From the NCBI RefSeq assembly GCF_013359935.1, contig NZ_JABMCB010000190.1, positions 248,001 through 312,000 on the forward strand: DNA of 64,000 nt, given 5' to 3'. The notes beneath the pieces are model-generated. The model saw only the letters and a program-made list of their open reading frames with translations. It did not search any database and was not told the DNA's origin. This DNA is from Paenibacillus xylanilyticus (GTDB lineage Bacteria > Bacillota > Bacilli > Paenibacillales > Paenibacillaceae). Numbering within the stretch: the first letter of the stretch is position 1; the number at the start of each line of letters is the position of its first letter. This document shows, piece by piece, positions 8,761 through 17,875 of the stretch. The position numbers and the translations under genes are program-made.

Positions 8761-9507
8761 ATGAAAATTACATTTCTGGGTACAGGGGATATGTTCAGTG
8801 TGGAGCAGTACCACAACAGCATGCTGGCCGAATTTGGAGGAACCCATTTGGTTATTGATTTTCCGGAATCGAATGCCAAAGCCCTTAAAGAGTATGGGTT
8901 TCCTATGACCGATATCCATAATGTATTTATCACCCATTTGCATGAAGATCACATTAATGGAGTACAGATGCTCGGATATTACGCACAAATTGTGGGTGAC
9001 CGCAAACCACGCCTGTTTATCCACGAACAGCTAGTTGAGCCGTTATGGAGTATTCTTTCCCCAGGCATGCGCTACACAACGGATGGCGAGCGTACGATGA
9101 GTGATTATTATGATATCGTACCCTTGCCGGATGGAGGCACATTTGAATTGGGCGGCGTGACGTTTGAGACCTTCCGCACACAGCACGTTCCGGGCATGGT
9201 CAGCAATGGCATTCTTGCAAAGCCCTACTTCTACTATAGTGCAGATAGCACGCTGGATCAGGAACGAGTGGAGCAAGCTGCCCCTGATGTGCAGCTGATT
9301 TTCCATGAATGTCATATGCATGATCTGGTGATCAAATCACATACCTCATTGAAGGACCTGGAACAGCTGCCTGCGGAAGTAAGGCAAAAGACTGTCTTAA
9401 TGCATTATCATGACGAATATGCAGATGTGAGTAACCGGGAACGGTTCAACCGCGAGCATGACCTGCGTATGGTCGGCACATTGGAATCCTTTGAGCTGGA
9501 TATGTAA
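8761..9507 (+). CDS. MBL-fold metallohydrolase
   Basis: The start at ATG 8761 is chosen because AGAAGGAG (8744-8751) lies 9 bases before it; an in-frame ATG at 8752 directly abuts the binding site. The 248-residue protein has the beta-lactamase-fold opening ITFLGTGD and the zinc motif HLHEDH (His59, His61, Asp63, His64), then a central His after the FRTQHVPG segment and an ADSTLD strand bearing the bridging Asp, with a distal His in the MHYHDEY region. Overall it resembles the RNase Z/arylsulfatase-like ribonuclease branch rather than lactamases. Substrate unknown. It is divergent from uxaC and ends in its own terminator, so it is probably transcribed alone. Confidence 0.88.
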   Translation: MKITFLGTGDMFSVEQYHNSMLAEFGGTHLVIDFPESNAKALKEYGFPMTDIHNVFITHLHEDHINGVQMLGYYAQIVGDRKPRLFIHEQLVEPLWSILSPGMRYTTDGERTMSDYYDIVPLPDGGTFELGGVTFETFRTQHVPGMVSNGILAKPYFYYSADSTLDQERVEQAAPDVQLIFHECHMHDLVIKSHTSLKDLEQLPAEVRQKTVLMHYHDEYADVSNRERFNREHDLRMVGTLESFELDM

Positions 9508-9513
9508 ATATGC

Positions 9514-9562
9514 ACAAAAAACCACCTGTTGGCATACCATCGCCGTCTCAGGTGGTTTTAAC
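9514..9562. terminator. Bidirectional terminator after the MBL gene
   Basis: AAAAACCACCTG (9517-9528) pairs with CAGGTGGTTTT (9549-9559); the stem is 11 bp with a 20-base loop and is flanked by A and T runs. It separates the convergent MBL gene and alpha-amylase gene. Confidence 0.85.
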
Positions 9563-9591
9563 CGTTTATATCTTCTTATTTCAAAAATATC

Positions 9592-11064
9592 TTACTCTGT
9601 TGCACTTTCCTCGCCAGGCAAAGCCCATACGGATAAACCTCCGCCACACACATGGAAAGTAGCCCATCCGTCTTTCTCGATGGTGATGCTATCTTCACAA
9701 CTATGTGTCAGATCCGTCCACACTTCTCCCGCGCGGTGCTCGCCGACAAACATTCGTTTCTCGCCATCATCCCCATTGGAGATTACTACCGCACAACCGG
9801 AACCCGGCAAATCCTTCACGCCACGGCGTACCCACCCAATCGTATTGGGATGATCGAAGTAATCCTCCTGCTCCCCATAAGCTATGTTATAGCGGGCAGA
9901 CAGCAGAATGTCCAAAATCTCCTTCTTGCCCTCAACGGGCTCCGGACCGCCAATTCCATAGTAATCCCCGTAAAAGACAACCGGGTACCCGTCACGACGC
10001 AGCAGGGTCAGTGCGTACGCGCTGGGTTTAAACCAGTCATCAATCCACGATTCCAGCGCTTCATGCGGCTGGGAATCATGATTATCGACAAACGTTACGG
10101 CATGCGTTGGATGCGTCTGAACCAGCGTGTCATCGAAAATTTTGGACAAATCGAAGTCCCTTCCTGCCAGTGATGCCTCATGCAGCTTGTAGTGAAGAGA
10201 TACATCGAACAGGTCAATCTGATAGTCCACCGTATCCAGGAATTCACGGCATGCGTCAAGATTGGAATTCCAGAACTCGCCTACGATGTAGAAATCCTGC
10301 CCCCGCTTGCGGAGCATCTCTGCTGCGAATTCCTTGATAAATTCGTGGTTGATATGTTTGATCGCATCCAGCCTGAAACCGCTGCACTGCAGCGTATCGA
10401 TCAGCCATTTTCCCCATTGGAGCATCTCCTTGCGGACCTCGGGGTGATTGTAATCGATGTTAGCGAACATCAGGTAGTCATAGTTGCCGAACTCATCATC
10501 GACATTCTGATTCCAGTTCTTGTTCTCACCTGCGATGCGGAATATGCCATTGCGTTCTTTCCTTGCATCAAAGTCCGTACCGTTAAAGTGTTCGGAGCTC
10601 CACTTGAAGGAAGAATACTGGTTCCCACGGCCCGGGAACGTGAATTTGGTCCAGCCCTCAATTTCGAATGGTTTGGAAATTTCCTTCAACCGGTCATTGG
10701 GATCCACTTCAATCACTTTGATAACTTCTTTCTCGTCCGCACCTGCCTTGTGATTCATCACCAGGTCGACATAAACGGCCACGCCGTTTTTCTGACACTC
10801 GGCAATGGCCTCCACCAGTTCCTGTTTGGTTCCGTACTTCGTTCGTACGCTGCCTTTCTGGTCGAACTCACCCAGATCGTACAGATCGTAAACACCATAG
10901 CCGGTATCTTCCGGGGTAATGGCCTTGGTCACAGGGGGCACCCATACCGAATCAATGCCGTTGGCTTTCAGCTCCGGAGCCATTTGGGCCAGTCGTTTCC
11001 AATGCTTACCGTCTGCAGCCAAATGCCATTCAAAAAACTGCATCATCGTATGATTTCTCTTCAT
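9592..11064 (-). CDS. Cytoplasmic alpha-amylase (GH13, subfamily 5 type)
   Basis: The 490-residue enzyme starts at ATG 11064 behind AAGGAGG; the preceding TTG is less likely. It has no signal peptide, so it should act inside the cell on glycogen or imported maltodextrins. GH13 motifs are intact: DLVMNH near 100, the nucleophile in GFRLDAIKH (Asp233), the acid/base in IVGEFW (Glu263) and the transition-state Asp in FVDNHD (Asp330). The length and the opening NHTMMQFFEWHL match the liquefying alpha-amylase group (AmyS/Bacillus licheniformis type) minus the export signal. It appears to be a single-gene unit with the helicase gene 130 bases upstream on the same strand. Confidence 0.95.
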   Translation of the reverse strand: MKRNHTMMQFFEWHLAADGKHWKRLAQMAPELKANGIDSVWVPPVTKAITPEDTGYGVYDLYDLGEFDQKGSVRTKYGTKQELVEAIAECQKNGVAVYVDLVMNHKAGADEKEVIKVIEVDPNDRLKEISKPFEIEGWTKFTFPGRGNQYSSFKWSSEHFNGTDFDARKERNGIFRIAGENKNWNQNVDDEFGNYDYLMFANIDYNHPEVRKEMLQWGKWLIDTLQCSGFRLDAIKHINHEFIKEFAAEMLRKRGQDFYIVGEFWNSNLDACREFLDTVDYQIDLFDVSLHYKLHEASLAGRDFDLSKIFDDTLVQTHPTHAVTFVDNHDSQPHEALESWIDDWFKPSAYALTLLRRDGYPVVFYGDYYGIGGPEPVEGKKEILDILLSARYNIAYGEQEDYFDHPNTIGWVRRGVKDLPGSGCAVVISNGDDGEKRMFVGEHRAGEVWTDLTHSCEDSITIEKDGWATFHVCGGGLSVWALPGEESATE

Positions 11065-11192
11065 CAAAAACCGACCTCCTTGATTGCTTTCGAAGCGGAC
11101 GTTGGAACGGATATGTATTCGCCCTTGTTCGTTCGTTTGCTATCCAAGTAATACCCTTTTTGACCCATGCTTCAATCACTTAAACCGAGAAG

Positions 11193-13520
11193 TTATCCGG
11201 ACGACGGCGAAATGCGCTTGTAGTCCTGCCACTCCTCCGGCAGAAGGGAACGATATGGTTCCTGGGTGAAACGATCATCCACCAGCACAAGCACACCGGT
11301 ATCTTCTTCCGTCCGAATTAATCTGCCGCCTGCCTGCAGCACTTTATTCATACCGGGAAAAACATAGGCATAATTGAAGCCATTGCGCCCTGAACGGTCA
11401 AAATAATCACGAAGTACGTTGTTTTCGAGCCCAATCTGAGGAAGTCCAGCACCCACGACGACAACGCCGTTTAGACGGTCGCCCGGCAGATCCACCCCTT
11501 CCGAAAACACGCCCCCCATCACCGCAAATACCAATCGCGTTCGTTCCGGATGGGGCTGGAATGCATTCAAAAACTGCTCCCGTTCCAGATCATTCATGCC
11601 TTGCTCCTGCATAACCGTATCAGCCTCTGCGGGGAACTGCATGTAGGTTTCATAAACTTCACGCATATAAGGATATGATGGGAAAAAGACAAGCAGGTTG
11701 CTGCGCGGCCACTCGGCTACCAGCTGGCGCAGCATGTTTGCAATCGGCTGTCTGGAACGTTCACGGTCCTTGTAGCGGATGGATAACGGCAGCAGCCTTA
11801 CATCCAATTGTTCCCGCTGGAAGGGGGAAGGAATACGCAGGGTATAATCCTCTTCTTCCGCACCAAGCATGTCCCGGTAATAACGCAGCGGCGACAAGGT
11901 TGCCGAGAAATGAATGATGGAGCGGAATCCCTTCGCCGTCTGACGCAGAAGCACGGATGGATCGAGACAGAACAGCTTCACCCTCACTTCACTTCGCACA
12001 CATTCGGCATAGGTGACGAATCGTTCATCATACAGCTTGGCAATACGCAGGAAATTCTGTGCCGTGAAGTAGGCATCCAGCAGCAGCTGATCTGTTTCGG
12101 CATTTCCTGAACCGCCTTCAACAAGGTTCTGCTCTGCAACCATGACAAACGGCTCCAGCAATTCGATCAGTTCTTCCGGCGCCTCTTGCTGCAGCAGCTT
12201 GCCCTCGTCACCTCCGTTTTTGCGAAGGGTAATCAGGTATTTATCAATGGCCCTGGCATGATCAGTAATGGCCTTCGCGGCTGTCACACCGTTGCCCAGC
12301 GCTTGAAACTCCCTTTTGACATCCAGAAAAACAGCCTTCTCCAGCTCTGCCGAGAACATCATTCGGCCGCGATCGACCAGATTGTGTGCCTCGTCGACCA
12401 GCAGCACGGTTTTGCGTTTTTGCTCCTCCAGCATGCGTTTCAGAGATATACGCGGATCAAAAATGTAGTTATAGTCGCAGATGACAGCATCGGCAGCGTA
12501 CGCTGCATCGAGCGAAAATTCGAATGGACATACCCGATGCTTGCGTGCGTACTGTTCAATAACCGGGCGAGTCATTAACGTCTCATGTTCCAGCATATCC
12601 AGCACGGCCCCATTAATACGATCATAATACCCTTCACACATGCCACACTGTCCGGCATCACATGCTTCCTCTTCCTTGAAACAGATCTTGTCCTTTGCAG
12701 TCAAACTGATGACATGCATGTTCAGCCCTTCTGCCTGCATCCTTGCAAAAGCTTCTTCTGCTGCAACCCGTGTCGTGGTTCTCGCCGTCAGATAGAACAA
12801 TCGACTGGCTTCACCTTCACCAATGGCCTTGACGGTAGGAAACAATACAGACATCGTTTTGCCAATTCCGGTAGGCGCCTTCGCCATTAATCCTTTGCCT
12901 TCACGAATGGTCTGATACACCGCTCCTGCCAGCTTGCGTTGCCCTTCCCGATATTTTCGAAACGGAAACGGAAGTTCTTTTACCGTGATATCACGCTTCT
13001 CTTCGTAAGCAGCGATCATCTCGGCATACGGAGCATATCCAGCGATGACGTCTGCGGCAAATTGTTCTAGCTCCTGACGTTCCAGCATGCGGCGGAATCT
13101 TCTCTCCTGGTTGGTCACGGTCTGAATATACGTGAGCTGCACTTGCATTCGGGGCTCATCATGCTGAACAGCATACATATATGCATACATGATGGCCTGC
13201 GCCCAGTGGACCGGAAGTCCGTCACCCAAATCGTCCAGGCTGCTGGCCGTTGATTTGATCTCATCCACTGTGAGCTGACCCTCCAGACGAATCAGGCCGT
13301 CACAACGTCCTTCCACTACATAGATCAAATCCCCATGCTGGATTTCAGCTTCGAGCACGACTTCTTTCAGATCTTCTTCCGTATAATCCTTCTGCACCCG
13401 CTGATGAATCCGTGTTCCTTCCTGCATCGATGCATTGGAGCGGAATCCGGGACGAATGCTGCCGCTGCGATATACATATTCAACCAAAGGCCTGACTGAT
13501 ATTCGAATGGTATTTAACAT
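11193..13520 (-). CDS. ATP-dependent helicase of the DinG/XPD type with N-terminal nuclease domain and Fe-S cluster
   Basis: A 775-residue fusion. Residues 1-180 hold a PD-(D/E)XK nuclease fold: the active-site pattern is Asp74 in EGRCDG and Glu87-x-Lys89 in VDEIKS. The superfamily 2 helicase follows, with Walker A KAPTGIGKT (214-222) and the DEAH box VDEAHN (375-380). Between them, cysteines at 280, 287, 292, 295 and 331 are suited to the 4Fe-4S cluster of the XPD/DinG/Rad3 family. The C-terminal half has the helicase motifs QGMNDLEREQF and GVFSEGVDLPG. Such proteins unwind and probably process DNA during repair. The start ATG 13520 follows GGGTGATC. Seen: the domain order and residues. Inferred: a DNA-repair role. 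Confidence 0.92.
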   Translation of the reverse strand: MLNTIRISVRPLVEYVYRSGSIRPGFRSNASMQEGTRIHQRVQKDYTEEDLKEVVLEAEIQHGDLIYVVEGRCDGLIRLEGQLTVDEIKSTASSLDDLGDGLPVHWAQAIMYAYMYAVQHDEPRMQVQLTYIQTVTNQERRFRRMLERQELEQFAADVIAGYAPYAEMIAAYEEKRDITVKELPFPFRKYREGQRKLAGAVYQTIREGKGLMAKAPTGIGKTMSVLFPTVKAIGEGEASRLFYLTARTTTRVAAEEAFARMQAEGLNMHVISLTAKDKICFKEEEACDAGQCGMCEGYYDRINGAVLDMLEHETLMTRPVIEQYARKHRVCPFEFSLDAAYAADAVICDYNYIFDPRISLKRMLEEQKRKTVLLVDEAHNLVDRGRMMFSAELEKAVFLDVKREFQALGNGVTAAKAITDHARAIDKYLITLRKNGGDEGKLLQQEAPEELIELLEPFVMVAEQNLVEGGSGNAETDQLLLDAYFTAQNFLRIAKLYDERFVTYAECVRSEVRVKLFCLDPSVLLRQTAKGFRSIIHFSATLSPLRYYRDMLGAEEEDYTLRIPSPFQREQLDVRLLPLSIRYKDRERSRQPIANMLRQLVAEWPRSNLLVFFPSYPYMREVYETYMQFPAEADTVMQEQGMNDLEREQFLNAFQPHPERTRLVFAVMGGVFSEGVDLPGDRLNGVVVVGAGLPQIGLENNVLRDYFDRSGRNGFNYAYVFPGMNKVLQAGGRLIRTEEDTGVLVLVDDRFTQEPYRSLLPEEWQDYKRISPSSG

Positions 13521-13655
13521 GCGATCACCCGTTCTGTTTTAGTCTTCCTACTTTATCATGAAAAGACCTGACCAAACCAGCCATTCCGCAGATTGGACTC
13601 GTCCCTCCCCATATGCTATGTTGAGGGGGAACGTACATTTAAGGAGGCAGCTTCC

Positions 13656-14153
13656 ATGTATATATATTTGGTTCCTTCCCCGATTCCGGACGTGCTCGCT
13701 GCATATCCGCATCTGACCCTGCGGAGCGAGGAGCAGGTTCGCCTTGCCATTGAAACGACAGAACGTCTGATGAATATTGAGCCGAATGACAGCGTAGCCG
13801 CATATGAGGCATTTGATGCCGCAGGCTCCTGGACAGGCGGAAGCTTTGCTGTTTTGAATAATATCCCTGTTACGGAAGACGGCCGTGTCGACTTCGAGGA
13901 ACGGTTCAAAAACCGTGCGCGCAAAGTGGAGGACGAGCCTGGCTTTGTCGGTATCCGTGTGCTCCGACCCCTGAAGGATGATACGTATGTTGTACTTACC
14001 CTCTGGGAGTCAGAGAATCACTTCAAAGACTGGCAGCAGTCTCAGGCATACAACCACGCTCACCGCAACCGCAGTACGAGCGAAGGGCTGACCGCGCAGA
14101 AACCAGCCATGTTCCCTAGAGCTTCTTTTGTTACGACATACACGATAGAATAA
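13656..14153 (+). CDS. hmoB: HmoB-like heme-degrading monooxygenase
   Basis: The start is ATG 13656, 8 bases after AAGGAGG (13641-13647); this gives 165 residues, matching B. subtilis HmoB (about 166). The N-terminal third lacks clear motifs, as in HmoB; the C-terminal half is an antibiotic-biosynthesis-monooxygenase (ABM) fold with FKNRARKVEDEPGFVGIRVL, then LTLWESENHFKDWQQS and an AYNHAHR helix with His134 and His136 as heme-ligand candidates. Asn68/Asn69 lie where the IsdG-type catalytic Asn is found. The expected role is oxidative opening of heme in the cytoplasm to release iron. The symbol is by similarity; activity is inferred. Confidence 0.85.
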   Translation: MYIYLVPSPIPDVLAAYPHLTLRSEEQVRLAIETTERLMNIEPNDSVAAYEAFDAAGSWTGGSFAVLNNIPVTEDGRVDFEERFKNRARKVEDEPGFVGIRVLRPLKDDTYVVLTLWESENHFKDWQQSQAYNHAHRNRSTSEGLTAQKPAMFPRASFVTTYTIE

Positions 14154-14312
14154 TTGATAAATTCATGAACCCCAAGTTTCCGAACAGTCTATGTAGTGGA
14201 TCGTATGGCCTCTTCCTGAATGGGAGGGGCTTTTCTATTTCGTATTTTTGACACAACATACCATGAGGTAGCATAATACTTGTTAAATGAAACTTCGGAA
14301 GGGAAGGCGGTT

Positions 14313-16295
14313 ATGTTGTCACGCAGTTCACTCACCCGGTTTCTAAGCGGACCGTTTATATTGTTCACCGTTATTATGATTATCAAAAGCTCCCTGGCCT
14401 GGATCGTCATCTTTGATGATATTCCGGTCTGGAAACCATTGCTTACCGAGCTGCCGCTCATCTGGATCTGCTTCTGTCTCATTGAGTGGTTCGCAGGCAA
14501 AAGGCGGATGTGGGCCTATCTTGCACTGAATCTGGTGCTGTCAGGCATTTTCTTCGCTGCCATTATGTATTACAAATATTATGGAGTTATCGTCAATTAT
14601 CACGCCCTCGCGCAGGTTAATCAGGTGACTTCGGTTAAGAGCAGCATGTTCTCCTTGCTGGACCCGTATTACTTGTTTATTTTTGCGGATATCCTCATTA
14701 TTAGTGGCATATTGATCCGACGTCGGATCAAGCTTGGCGCTGCCGAACGTCCGGAAAAAGCACCTCTGGATCGCAGAAGCAGACGACGGGTTGCCTCTGT
14801 AATTCTCATCATGTCCCTGGTAATCTGCATGCTCAATATATATCCGAACCGTGCAAGCATGAGCGAGATTACACAAGCGGAACAAATGGGGATTCTCGGT
14901 TACGAAGCGTATACCATTCTGGCGGATCGACCTGACAAGCCTGTGCCCCTGGATACAATCGATCAGGATTACATTGATCAGATTAAACAAACGACCGAGA
15001 TCGACGCCGTTGTGGATGCGGGAGCAGCCAAGGGCCGGAATGTGATTGTCCTCCAACTCGAATCATTTCAGAATTTCCTGATCGGACTTAAGGTGGATGG
15101 ACAGGAAGTCACACCAAATATCAACCGTCTTGCAGAGGAGAGTCTCTACTTCCCCAATTTCTATCAACAGGTAGGCCAGGGTAATACATCGGATGCCGAA
15201 TTCGTTGTGAACACGTCCTTCTATATCCCGCCAAACGGAGCTGCATCTACGGTCTATGCCGATAAGGCTCTGCCAAGTCTGCCCAAACTGATGTCCGCGG
15301 ACGGTTATCAGACAGCCACTTTTCATACCAATGATGTTCGTTTCTGGAATCGTGATCAGCTTTATCAGGCACTGGGTTTTGACCAATATTATGATATCAA
15401 TTATTTCGGCACAGAAGATTCCATTGCCTTCTCGGCATCGGATGAGGTGCTGTATACGAAGACACTCGACAAGCTTGAAGAGATGCAGGCAGCAGGTTCT
15501 CCATTCTATGCACAGATTATTTCCATGTCTGCGCATCACCCTTACCATTTGCCGGAGAGCAAGGTAAGCCTGACACTGCCAGAGCGGTACAAGGACACAT
15601 TGCCTGGCGATTATCTGGTATCCCAGCATTATGCCGATCAGGCAGTGGGACAATTAATTGAAGGTTTAAAACAACGCGGACTATGGGATAACAGCCTGCT
15701 GGTGGTATACGGAGATCATCTCGGTCTGCCTATCTACTCCCTGGATCGGGATGACAAAGAACTAATGAAGGAAATCTATGGCCGGGAATATACATCCGCG
15801 GACATGATTAATATCCCGCTTATCGTTACCGCACCCGGCATTACGCCTGCTAAACAGCTCGAACAGATTGGCGGACAGGTGGACATTCTGCCAACGATAG
15901 CCGGGCTGACCGGAGCTTCTCTCCAAAACCAGCTGCATTTTGGGCAGGATCTGCTGCGAGAGTCAGGCAATCTGCTGCCGGAACGCTACTATCTTCCATC
16001 CGGTTCAGTGCTTAACGATGCTTCACTGTTCATTCCGGAAACAGGGTATGGCGACGGAACCCATTACTCACTTGCCAAAGCCGGAAGGCAGGATATACAA
16101 CAGGTGGAGAACAATGGGGATCAGGAAGCTGACCCATCGGAAGAGAACGCTGTTCCAGCAACAACCACTCCCGATGAGGGCTCTTCGTCCTCTGAACGTT
16201 ATATTACGAAGGATGAGTATGAACGGGCTCTGGATCTCATGCATTTGTCTAACAGTTATTTGATTCAGCTGCCTGATGGAAATACGGAAGAGTAA
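14313..16295 (+). CDS. LtaS-type lipoteichoic acid synthase/sulfatase-family membrane protein
   Basis: The start is ATG 14313 behind GGAAGGGAAGG; a TTG 33 bases earlier opens the same frame but has no binding site. The 660-residue product has five membrane helices in the first 180 residues and an extracellular alkaline-phosphatase/sulfatase fold. Metal and catalytic residues are visible: LQLESFQN (Glu250) and VGQGNTSDAEF with the catalytic Thr292, then GDHLG near the DHxG metal site. These match LtaS, YfnI, YqgS and YvgJ, which transfer or prime glycerol-phosphate from phosphatidylglycerol. The last 60 residues are low-complexity acidic and Ser/Pro-rich, an addition relative to LtaS. Whether it polymerises or only primes cannot be decided. 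Confidence 0.93.
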   Translation: MLSRSSLTRFLSGPFILFTVIMIIKSSLAWIVIFDDIPVWKPLLTELPLIWICFCLIEWFAGKRRMWAYLALNLVLSGIFFAAIMYYKYYGVIVNYHALAQVNQVTSVKSSMFSLLDPYYLFIFADILIISGILIRRRIKLGAAERPEKAPLDRRSRRRVASVILIMSLVICMLNIYPNRASMSEITQAEQMGILGYEAYTILADRPDKPVPLDTIDQDYIDQIKQTTEIDAVVDAGAAKGRNVIVLQLESFQNFLIGLKVDGQEVTPNINRLAEESLYFPNFYQQVGQGNTSDAEFVVNTSFYIPPNGAASTVYADKALPSLPKLMSADGYQTATFHTNDVRFWNRDQLYQALGFDQYYDINYFGTEDSIAFSASDEVLYTKTLDKLEEMQAAGSPFYAQIISMSAHHPYHLPESKVSLTLPERYKDTLPGDYLVSQHYADQAVGQLIEGLKQRGLWDNSLLVVYGDHLGLPIYSLDRDDKELMKEIYGREYTSADMINIPLIVTAPGITPAKQLEQIGGQVDILPTIAGLTGASLQNQLHFGQDLLRESGNLLPERYYLPSGSVLNDASLFIPETGYGDGTHYSLAKAGRQDIQQVENNGDQEADPSEENAVPATTTPDEGSSSSERYITKDEYERALDLMHLSNSYLIQLPDGNTEE

Positions 16296-16332
16296 TTCCC
16301 AAGCCATCATTCAACATTATAAAACAATCACG

Positions 16333-16375
16333 AAAAGCCCTTGGAACAGGATTGAATCCTGCTTCATGGGCTTTA
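16333..16375. terminator. Terminator between convergent LtaS-type and GNAT genes
   Basis: AAAGCCC (16334-16340) pairs with GGGCTTT (16368-16374) around an inner perfect hairpin CAGGATT-G-AATCCTG (16347-16361). It can stop both convergent transcripts. Confidence 0.75.
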
Positions 16376-16424
16376 TTCATTTCACAGCTATAGTAGGCTG
16401 AGCGTTATTCTAAGCTTTATAGTA

Positions 16425-17096
16425 TCACAATGGCAGCAGCGGAACCGTAGTTCTAGCACGCAATTGGTCTACCATGGCAAGCCATTCCTGCGGCTTATTC
16501 GGCAGGACGGCATAATAGCGATTCAGGAAATCGGCCACCAGGCTGGCTGGCAATTCTCCCTGCTCCTCATGGCTTGGCATGAAGCACAGATCTAGACCCC
16601 CAACCGCTTCCCCATCACCTTGCCAGGAAGGATGAACATACGGGAAATCCAGTCGTTGATATCCGAGATGGGACAGCACTTCACGGCGCACATATGGGTC
16701 CATTGGTTTGATGCCGCCAAATTCATGATCCTGGCTCAGATATGGATTATAGATTTCGGCAAACATGCCGAACAACTCCTTGCCGTTCGCGGATGCAAGC
16801 TGCTGCAGGTCACGTTTACGATGATTGGCAAGGAAACTGCCGATCCCTAGTCCTTCGCGGCCGATGATCGTAAAATCGGTCATGGCTACATTCCAGTCTT
16901 CGTAATAGCGGTATTCTGTCGCACCCACCACGTTTCCTTCGTGTACAGCCACAAATACGCGAATGCCCGGGTCTTCCAGCGGTTCCTGCCACAGCGGAAA
17001 GTCCAGTACTTCCTCTGGCGGGAAAATCTCCTGCATCAGCTTGTGCATCTGGGCAAACAGGGGATCATTAATCGATGTTATACGAGTAAATTCCAT
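16425..17096 (-). CDS. GNAT family acetyltransferase
   Basis: The start ATG 17096 is chosen for AAGGAGG (complement at 17108-17114), 11 bases upstream; a longer open frame exists but has no signal. The 223-residue protein shows the GNAT core with FVAVHEGNVVGATEYRYY (strand 4) followed by the acetyl-CoA loop region GREGLGIGSFLANHRKRDL (about 85-103). Then comes an AEIYNPYLS segment and a Tyr-rich strand. It lies directly after a second GNAT gene and the amidohydrolase gene, all on one strand with short gaps, so the three may be one operon. Substrate unknown; the family is clear from the CoA-binding loop. Confidence 0.8.
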   Translation of the reverse strand: MEFTRITSINDPLFAQMHKLMQEIFPPEEVLDFPLWQEPLEDPGIRVFVAVHEGNVVGATEYRYYEDWNVAMTDFTIIGREGLGIGSFLANHRKRDLQQLASANGKELFGMFAEIYNPYLSQDHEFGGIKPMDPYVRREVLSHLGYQRLDFPYVHPSWQGDGEAVGGLDLCFMPSHEEQGELPASLVADFLNRYYAVLPNKPQEWLAMVDQLRARTTVPLLPL

Positions 17097-17127
17097 GGAT
17101 TCATCTACCTCCTTAATATGCGTTCCA

Positions 17128-17805
17128 TTATGACTTGAACGGATTGCGCCATTCCATGAGGGCTGCATAGTTGCAGGACTCCTCGTCATCCAGATAATCG
17201 GCCGTCACACCTACGGGCATCCGTCCGCAACGCAGCAGGAACGAGATCACCGGATCACGGATCTCGCCGGATACGACCTGCTCCAGATACGCCTGAGCTG
17301 TCATCTCGTCTGCAACCAGATGGTATCCCGGCATTCTTCCGGCACCGAGCAGCCGGTCCATTCCCTCGGCAATCACCAGATGATACATGGCCTGCATCAT
17401 GAGCTGCGCCAGTCCCCACTTGCGGTACTTCGGACGTACACAGAGATCGACAATATAGAGCGTATTGCCATCCGGCTGATGATTGCGGATGTATCCGTCA
17501 TCCGTCACTTCTGTCCAGGTATGGCTCATCGGATGTGAAGGGTCCCAATGTATTCGCAGCGAAGTCATTGACCCCGCCAGCTCTCCTTCCACTTCAATGC
17601 AGATGGCGCCGTCCGCGTAATTTGCGATGTGACTGGCAAGCTGCTCATGATTCCAGAGCAGCTCTTCCGGATAGGGCGGAGGGAAGCTCTCGGCCTGGAT
17701 GCGAATCAGTTCATCGAAGTCACCCGTCTGGTATGGACGAATGATAGCCTTAACGGGCTTACCGTTTCGATCCGGACCGGTAATCAACATTTCTTTTTGA
17801 TACAT
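17128..17805 (-). CDS. GNAT family acetyltransferase, partner of the adjacent amidohydrolase
   Basis: The 225-residue protein starts at ATG 17805 behind GGAGAGG. GNAT landmarks are IRPYQTGDFDELIRIQ at the N terminus, CIEVEGELAGSMTSLRI, then LYIVDLCVRPKYRKWGLAQL, where the RKWGLAQ piece is the pyrophosphate-binding loop (about 125-135). In B. subtilis YhcX a very similar GNAT domain is fused in front of a nitrilase-type domain in one polypeptide; here the two are separate genes with the hydrolase gene 70 bases upstream on the same strand. That suggests they act on the same metabolite, but what it is remains unknown. Confidence 0.85.
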   Translation of the reverse strand: MYQKEMLITGPDRNGKPVKAIIRPYQTGDFDELIRIQAESFPPPYPEELLWNHEQLASHIANYADGAICIEVEGELAGSMTSLRIHWDPSHPMSHTWTEVTDDGYIRNHQPDGNTLYIVDLCVRPKYRKWGLAQLMMQAMYHLVIAEGMDRLLGAGRMPGYHLVADEMTAQAYLEQVVSGEIRDPVISFLLRCGRMPVGVTADYLDDEESCNYAALMEWRNPFKS

Positions 17806-17875
17806 GCTGTTCCTCTCCTCCTCTCAGCAGATAACGCAATTACTGTTCATACCTCAGTATCGGCGGATCAGCAAA

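Noticed and set aside
10180..11151. A 323-codon open frame on the plus strand antisense to the alpha-amylase gene
   Set aside because: It is the mirror of a strongly conserved GH13 enzyme on the other strand, has no binding site and no recognisable domain.
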